From assembly GCA_012516535.1 (NCBI GenBank), contig JAAYWP010000012.1, positions 1 to 35,132 on the forward strand: a DNA stretch of 35,132 bases. The letters are read 5' to 3'. Position 1 is the first letter of the stretch, and every line of letters starts with the position of its first letter. Shown piece after piece: positions 31,370-35,132 of this stretch. Position numbers and translations under genes: made by a program. The stretch is from Syntrophomonadaceae bacterium (lineage in GTDB: Bacteria; Bacillota; DSM-12270; Thermacetogeniales; Thermacetogeniaceae). The notes beneath the pieces are model-generated. The model searched no databases, was not told where the DNA came from, and saw only the letters and a list, made by a program, of their open reading frames with translations.

Positions 31370-31398
31370 AGTCTAACACAAGCCTTATCTGTTAACAA
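31370..31398 (-). promoter_or_regulatory. Candidate promoter of dnaE
   Basis: TTGTTA (31393-31398) and TAGACT (31370-31375) on the - strand are 17 bp apart. This is downstream of the tRNA-Pro terminator and about 110 bp before the dnaE start. Confidence 0.4.
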
Positions 31399-31411
31399 GT
31401 TCCCTGCCAGC

Positions 31412-31441
31412 AGGAAAAAAACCCCTCTCTAACCAAGGGGC
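31412..31441 (-). terminator. Terminator of tRNA-Pro
   Basis: CCCCTT (31435-31440) pairs with GAGGGG (31422-31427) on the - strand and is followed by TTTTTTTCC. It lies about 70 bp after the tRNA. Confidence 0.7.
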
Positions 31442-31508
31442 ATTTATTACAGTAAGTGGTAGGTTTCTTAAAGGAATGTATTAGGGAATATCGATGGTTT
31501 GGGTGATT

Positions 31509-31586
31509 TGGTCGGGATGACTGGATTTGAACCAGCGACCTCACGGTCCCGAACCGTGCGCTCTAGCCAAACTGAGCTACATCCCG
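31509..31586 (-). tRNA. tRNA-Pro (CGG)
   Basis: On the - strand the acceptor CGGGATG pairs with CATCCCG, the anticodon stem-loop CACGG-TTCGGGA-CCGTG gives anticodon CGG, the T-loop is GGTTCAAATCC and CCA is encoded. It is transcribed alone. Confidence 0.95.
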
Positions 31587-31601
31587 AACTGTCCGTTAAC
31601 C

Positions 31602-31630
31602 ATTTTACTTCTTTTTCTTTCTACAGTCAA
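31602..31630 (-). promoter_or_regulatory. Promoter of tRNA-Pro
   Basis: TTGACT (31625-31630) and TAAAAT (31602-31607) on the - strand are 17 bp apart, 15 bp before the tRNA. Confidence 0.8.
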
Positions 31631-31842
31631 GCTCTATAGATCGCTCCCTAACTTGAATCCTTTCGTTATTACCCCTTTTCCCTGAAAAAATCATAGATTC
31701 CTATTTCAACATGATAAAGCAATTTAAATATGTCTCTCTCCGGAAAAGCTCTATTTTTCGATGTTTTTTGTAATATGCTTCGACCAGAACAGACACTTTA
31801 TTATCAATGTTTCCTGTATAATGGTGTCTGGAGGTGTGATTA

Positions 31843-32829
31843 TTGGCTGAAAAGGGAGATAATGGAATTTATTGTGACGGACAGCGGCTTATTTATGTAA
31901 CTTACAGTTTCGAAGATTATCAAACTATCTGGGGTGGCAGCCTGAGTGATTATAAAGATTTCCTGCTGGCTCGCCAGCGAAAGTTCCAACAGTTACAGGA
32001 AGAACACTTTGGTGCCTGGATTGTCCTGGTCCCTTTTGACAGAAAAGATTTTTCAAGCTGGTTAGAGGAAAACCCCCTGTATAAACAGTGCAGCAACCAA
32101 CATGCCCACTGGGCATTAAGGGTTGCCAGCGATCCATCTCATTTAGAAAAGATTCGCAAACGGCACCCGCTCCAGAACTACATTTTGAAAGATGAATCTC
32201 TCAAGGCAATTCTTTTTGCTTGGTTCCTGCCTGTGATCGCTCCCAATGCCTCTTCAATGCGCAAACTGAGAGAGCCCATCCCACAGCAGCTTGTCAACCA
32301 GATCAGACAGGAACTGATCACAGGACTACTAGCACCACTTCCCCAGTTTCAGCGCTACTCAACTACACGAGGCACCGGTGTAGCCCTCCTGCCAGGGGAC
32401 AGATTTGTCCATGCAGATACCATCGACCAGATAAGTGAACACACCATAGAATCACTGCTGCAAACATGGGATAGCTGTTCACCATACTATTTCAGCATTT
32501 CAAAACAGTACAGCTTCCCTATCTGCCCTCACTGGCATTTCCCACGGGTAGCAGTTCTCTGTTTCCCTTTAATTGTATTGGGATGTGCCTTTGATTGTGA
32601 AACAGTTACAATACGGATCAGCAGAGCTGACAGTAAAGACTTGCCCCTTCATATCTGGAAAAATTATTTTCAATACCTCAATGTGAGTTTGTACCCCGGA
32701 CGGGGCACCGATTTTGCCGCAGCCGGTTTTACAAAACACATCTACAACGAGATCCAGAGAGAACTGACCTCAGAGGCAGAACTCCTTGAGCCTTCTAAAT
32801 ACCCTGCCTATCTGTGGCGTGTCAAATAA
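31843..32829 (+). CDS. Hypothetical protein, family not recognised (328 aa)
   Basis: I do not recognise this protein. It is soluble by composition, rich in aromatic residues and His, and has no signal peptide. Visible features are an N-terminal DGQRLIYVTYSFEDYQTIWGG, a PFDRKDFSSWLEENP stretch, several Trp-His pairs (HAHWALRV, CPHWHFPR), an aliphatic segment at about 240-255 (VAVLCFPLIVLGCAF) and a C-terminal YPGRGTDFAAAGFTKHIY. It has seven Cys, not in a metal-knuckle pattern. The TTG at 31843 lies six bases after GGAGGTG, making the start convincing; a TATAAT at 31817-31822 stands just before it, implying a very short leader. It is a single gene, convergent with uppP, with a shared terminator at 32886-32905. 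Confidence 0.75.
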   Translation: MAEKGDNGIYCDGQRLIYVTYSFEDYQTIWGGSLSDYKDFLLARQRKFQQLQEEHFGAWIVLVPFDRKDFSSWLEENPLYKQCSNQHAHWALRVASDPSHLEKIRKRHPLQNYILKDESLKAILFAWFLPVIAPNASSMRKLREPIPQQLVNQIRQELITGLLAPLPQFQRYSTTRGTGVALLPGDRFVHADTIDQISEHTIESLLQTWDSCSPYYFSISKQYSFPICPHWHFPRVAVLCFPLIVLGCAFDCETVTIRISRADSKDLPLHIWKNYFQYLNVSLYPGRGTDFAAAGFTKHIYNEIQRELTSEAELLEPSKYPAYLWRVK

Positions 32830-32885
32830 AGCTTCCTCAAAAAGTGGCTTGTTTCGACAGTTTGAAATCGACAGGATTTATATAT

Positions 32886-32908
32886 AAAACCGGCCTGTCG
32901 GCCGGGCT
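32886..32908. terminator. Terminator between the hypothetical gene and uppP
   Basis: CCGGCC (32890-32895) pairs with GGCCGG (32900-32905) around TGTC. On the - strand GTTTTATATA follows; on the + strand only GCTTATTT. It best serves uppP and may serve both genes. Confidence 0.6.
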
Positions 32909-32918
32909 TATTTGGCAT

Positions 32919-33713
32919 TTACAACCAGCGCATCAGTGCCACCAGCAGCACTACAGCACCTAGTAAAAAGCGGTACCAGACAAAGGGAAGAAAGTTTTTC
33001 TTTTGCACATACTTTAATAAAAAGCCAATACTTGCTGCTCCAGACAGTGCAGAAACCAGCATTCCGATCAAAAATGGAGTATTGATCATACCGGGGTTTG
33101 CCAGAATATCAGGCACTTTGATCAAACCCGCGCCGAAAATGACCGGTGCTGACAGCAAAAAAGAAAACCGTGCTGCACCCTCCCGGGTAAGCCCAAGAAG
33201 AAGACCAGTTGTCATGGTGATACCTGACCGGGAAACACCAGGGATAATAGCCAGGGCCTGGGATATACCGATCATCAGACTCTGCCCTAGGGAAATATTA
33301 TTTACATCAGTAAGCTTTCTACCCTTTCGATCCGCCCAATAAAGTATAACACCCAGTACAATCAGCATAACCGCAATTAATACAGGATTGCGGAAAACCG
33401 TTTCCGCCTTTTCCTCCAGAAGAAGGCCCATGATAGCTCCTGGAATGGTTGCCAGCACCAGATACCAGAAAAGGCGGCCCTCCTTGCTTTTTGTACCCTG
33501 AAAAGCTCCCATAATCAATTTGACCCAGTCTCTCCAGAAGTAAGCAATAACAGCTATCAGTGTTCCGATATGCAAAGCAATATCAAAGGTAAGACCCGGA
33601 TCAAGCCAATTGAAGAACCAAGGAACCAAGACCAGGTGTGCTGAACTGGAGATGGGTAAAAACTCCCCTAAGCCCTGTACTAAGCCCATCACCACTGACT
33701 GCCAAATTGTCAC
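32919..33713 (-). CDS. uppP: Undecaprenyl-diphosphatase (BacA type)
   Basis: This membrane enzyme removes a phosphate from undecaprenyl diphosphate, recycling the lipid carrier for wall synthesis; excess activity gives bacitracin resistance. It has 264 residues with about eight helices. The hallmark motifs are present: VQGLGEFLPISSSAHLVL near the N-terminus and PGVSRSGITMTTGLLLGLTREGAARFSFLLSAP in the second half, the catalytic Glu and Arg-Ser residues included. Two in-frame GTG codons compete: the one at 33713 is eight bases after AGGAGG and is preferred to the one six bases earlier, which nearly touches it. It follows the Rad50-like C-terminal gene by 53 bp on the same strand. Confidence 0.95.
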   Translation of the reverse strand: MTIWQSVVMGLVQGLGEFLPISSSAHLVLVPWFFNWLDPGLTFDIALHIGTLIAVIAYFWRDWVKLIMGAFQGTKSKEGRLFWYLVLATIPGAIMGLLLEEKAETVFRNPVLIAVMLIVLGVILYWADRKGRKLTDVNNISLGQSLMIGISQALAIIPGVSRSGITMTTGLLLGLTREGAARFSFLLSAPVIFGAGLIKVPDILANPGMINTPFLIGMLVSALSGAASIGFLLKYVQKKNFLPFVWYRFLLGAVVLLVALMRWL

Positions 33714-33766
33714 AAACACTACCTCCTGTCATTTAGTAAATCACGATATATTCCTTACTGTATCTG

Positions 33767-34417
33767 CTAACGAATACGCCGCACACTGCTTTTTCCCTGG
33801 TGCATTTCCATCAAATATGCAATATCTGCAGAATCGGCCAGATGCTGGTTGTGGGAAACCATAATTACCTGCCGCCCCAGTGATTGGCTGAAACCCTTGA
33901 GAAATCGCGCCAACTGTGGAGCATATTCTTCAGAAACATGCTTCCCCGGTTCATCCAGGACTGCAGGCCCACCCACAGGTGTTGGAAAGGCATGGAGCAG
34001 AGCAAGCCGCAGAGCGAGAGAGATGACATCCACAACCCCTCCCCCTCGGGCGTCCTGGGGGGCAGTTTCTACCCGGTAATCACCATAATTTGAACAAACA
34101 TAAAACTCTGCCTCCGGTCGATCTCGCTTCTCCTCTATTATTACCTTGAATTCCATGTCAGCTCCAAAGACAAACTGCAGTGCCTGAGTAACCATCAGTT
34201 CCACCTGGCGGCGCCCCTGCTCCCGGGCATGTTTTGCCGCCTCCAGCAGCAGGAGGCGCACCTGTTCCAAGCATTCCTCATCCTGGCGGGCCTTTTCCAT
34301 CTCCTGCTTCAGGGAAGCTTCTTTTTCCAAAAGCTTGGCCTGTTCCCCCCGCCGTCTGTGATATACCGCTTTCAGCTGATCAAGATTCCTTTTCAAATGA
34401 TCAATACCGCCGCTCAC
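33767..34417 (-). CDS. Rad50/SbcC-like ATPase, C-terminal lobe as a separate protein
   Basis: The 216-residue protein starts with a coiled coil (about 1-80: HLKRNLDQLKAVYHRRRGEQAKLLEKEASLKQEMEK) and ends with an SMC-type C-terminal ATPase lobe: a degenerate signature QDARGGGVVDVISLALRLALL (123-127 for ARGGG), Walker B GPAVLDEPGKHVS (LDEP 154-157) and switch VIMVSHN (188-190). There is no Walker A, so it needs an N-terminal lobe from another chain, probably the gene entering at the right edge. The GTG start at 34417 overlaps the previous stop as GTGA, with AAAAGGAG in front. It likely works in DNA end processing, possibly with an Mre11/SbcD-like nuclease outside the window; that is inferred. 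Confidence 0.75.
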   Translation of the reverse strand: MSGGIDHLKRNLDQLKAVYHRRRGEQAKLLEKEASLKQEMEKARQDEECLEQVRLLLLEAAKHAREQGRRQVELMVTQALQFVFGADMEFKVIIEEKRDRPEAEFYVCSNYGDYRVETAPQDARGGGVVDVISLALRLALLHAFPTPVGGPAVLDEPGKHVSEEYAPQLARFLKGFSQSLGRQVIMVSHNQHLADSADIAYLMEMHQGKSSVRRIR

Positions 34418-34692
34418 CGGGAACGCTCCTTTTCTAACAGATCCCATGGAATCAGCTCATTTGCTTCATCCAAGAGCTGCTCCATCTCCTGCTTCAAGCT
34501 CGCTATTTTGGCCCCCAATTCCTCTGGTTTAACACCATACTCAGCAGCCTTCTGGTAGAGCCTCTCTCTCTGTTGCTCCAGCAGTTCCTTTTTACTTAAA
34601 GCTCGCTCCCTTAAGTCACGGGACCTGCGCAGAGCCTCTTTCAGATGATTGATCTGCTTTTCATACAGAGCTTGCTCCTTAGATTCGGCCAT
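34414..34692 (-). CDS. Short coiled-coil protein between Rad50-like halves
   Basis: The 92-residue protein is charged and helical almost throughout (KEQALYEKQINHLKEALRRSRDLRERALSKKELLEQQRERLYQKAAEYGVKPEELGAKIASLKQEMEQLLDEANELIP), with heptad-like spacing of Leu and a break at YGVKPEELG. It has no Cys and no catalytic motif. It sits 12 bp after a gene that ends just past a CPVC zinc-hook-like motif and overlaps the ATPase-lobe gene by 4 bp. The simplest reading is that it is a piece of the Rad50 coiled coil encoded separately. It could instead be an independent accessory subunit. The ATG at 34692 has GGGAGGGG in front. Confidence 0.65.
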   Translation of the reverse strand: MAESKEQALYEKQINHLKEALRRSRDLRERALSKKELLEQQRERLYQKAAEYGVKPEELGAKIASLKQEMEQLLDEANELIPWDLLEKERSR

Positions 34693-34704
34693 ATCTTCCC
34701 CTCC

Positions 34705-35132
34705 CTATCTATATTCATCCAATACCCTCTCCACAGCTTCCTGATCCAGTTCTCCATAACAAACTGGACACCTCTCAATCTTCAGCAAGAACTCCCTGAA
34801 TTTCTCCAAATACTGGTTGATTTCCTTTTGATAGCGCTCTGCTGCCAGACAAGACCCCCGGTAGGTCTTTTCTAATTCCTGCCACTCCTGTCGCATTTCC
34901 TGATAAACTGCCAATCTGCGTCCGTTTTTCTCCATTTTTTCGAGATTATTTTCTACCTTTTCCAATTCTTTTGTCCGCTCTTTGATAAACAATATTTTCT
35001 TCAGATAGCGGTCTATATTTTCCAGTTCAACCTGTACCCGGCTGAGCTCCCTCCACTTCTGAAAAAGCGGATCAACCTTCTGGAGATGAGCATCGATCAC
35101 TGGTACCTGTGCGGTTTCATTAATTACCTGTA
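34705..35132 (-). CDS. Rad50/SbcC-like protein, coiled coil with zinc-hook motif (5' end outside window)
   Basis: The frame is open to the right edge, so the N-terminal part is missing; at least 141 residues are visible. They are coiled-coil throughout (KKILFIKERTKELEKVENNLEKMEKNG and later YQKEINQYLEKFREFLLKIE) up to CPVC at 111-114, counted from the GTG at 35100, then YGELDQEAVERVLDEYR and the stop. CPxC after an ascending coil is the Rad50/SbcC zinc hook, where two molecules share a zinc ion. Here the chain ends 17 residues past the hook instead of returning. The N-terminal Walker A lobe is expected to the right. The GTG at 35100 is an internal codon, not a start. Confidence 0.7.
   Translation of the reverse strand, partial: QVINETAQVPVIDAHLQKVDPLFQKWRELSRVQVELENIDRYLKKILFIKERTKELEKVENNLEKMEKNGRRLAVYQEMRQEWQELEKTYRGSCLAAERYQKEINQYLEKFREFLLKIERCPVCYGELDQEAVERVLDEYR

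Noticed and set aside
32219-32440. Short + frame inside the 328-aa gene and similar shadow frames throughout
   Set aside because: They overlap better-supported genes in other frames and lack start signals and recognisable patterns.

Overview
The window reads as a chromosomal segment of an anaerobic Gram-positive bacterium, most likely class Clostridia. The signs are strong AGGAGG-type ribosome binding sites, frequent TTG and GTG starts, sigma-A promoters with 17-bp spacers, type A RNase P RNA, a Bacillus-like pyruvate kinase with an extra C-terminal domain, TRAP (MtrB), pyruvate formate-lyase with its activase, a minimal SufBC-type iron-sulfur system and a selenium-metabolism gene set. The genus cannot be fixed from sequence alone. 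I see no insertion sequence, prophage or CRISPR array. Gene density is high and no gene-free stretch exceeds 300 bases.

Layout. 1-1300: a one-domain molbindin, then two tandem copies of a promoter/small-Cys-protein/terminator cassette. 1357-1711: tRNA operon Val-Asp-Phe-Gly, read leftward. 1795-4016: leftward operon pdaD-speE-speB, taking arginine to agmatine to putrescine and, given decarboxylated SAM, to spermidine. 4132-6969: leftward operon of a PHP phosphatase, a CaCA exchanger, a LysE-type exporter and a YlbF-family protein. 7128-8417: a divergent DUF1015 gene. 8477-9993: mobB (with an apparent AUA start), a YflT-like stress protein and a zinc-ribbon protein. 9990-13907: polysaccharide deacetylase and pflB-pflA. 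14075-16169: a metallophosphoesterase converging on an HD-domain tRNA nucleotidyltransferase.

16275-20413 is a selenium-associated block read leftward: LysR regulator, class V aminotransferase, YedF, DUF3842, CooT-like protein, DUF3343. Two Y-shaped RNA hairpins sharing the same core lie between its genes. 20644-22188: a DUF763 gene and rnpB share a bidirectional terminator. 22190-24179: SmsC/SmsB-like (SufC/SufB) proteins. 24331-27068: pfkA-pyk glycolytic pair. 27229-31258: dnaE, the TRAP gene mtrB and a small DUF2007-like protein, probably one operon. 31509-31586: tRNA-Pro(CGG). 31843-33713: an unrecognised 328-aa protein and uppP. 33767-35132: a Rad50/SbcC-like ATPase apparently split over three genes, the first running off the right edge.

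The least expected items are the split Rad50-like ATPase, the paired RNA elements of the selenium block, the duplicated small-protein cassette, TRAP next to dnaE, and the substituted nucleotide/Mg motif positions in PfkA. All functional names come from reading motifs by eye; no database search was run.
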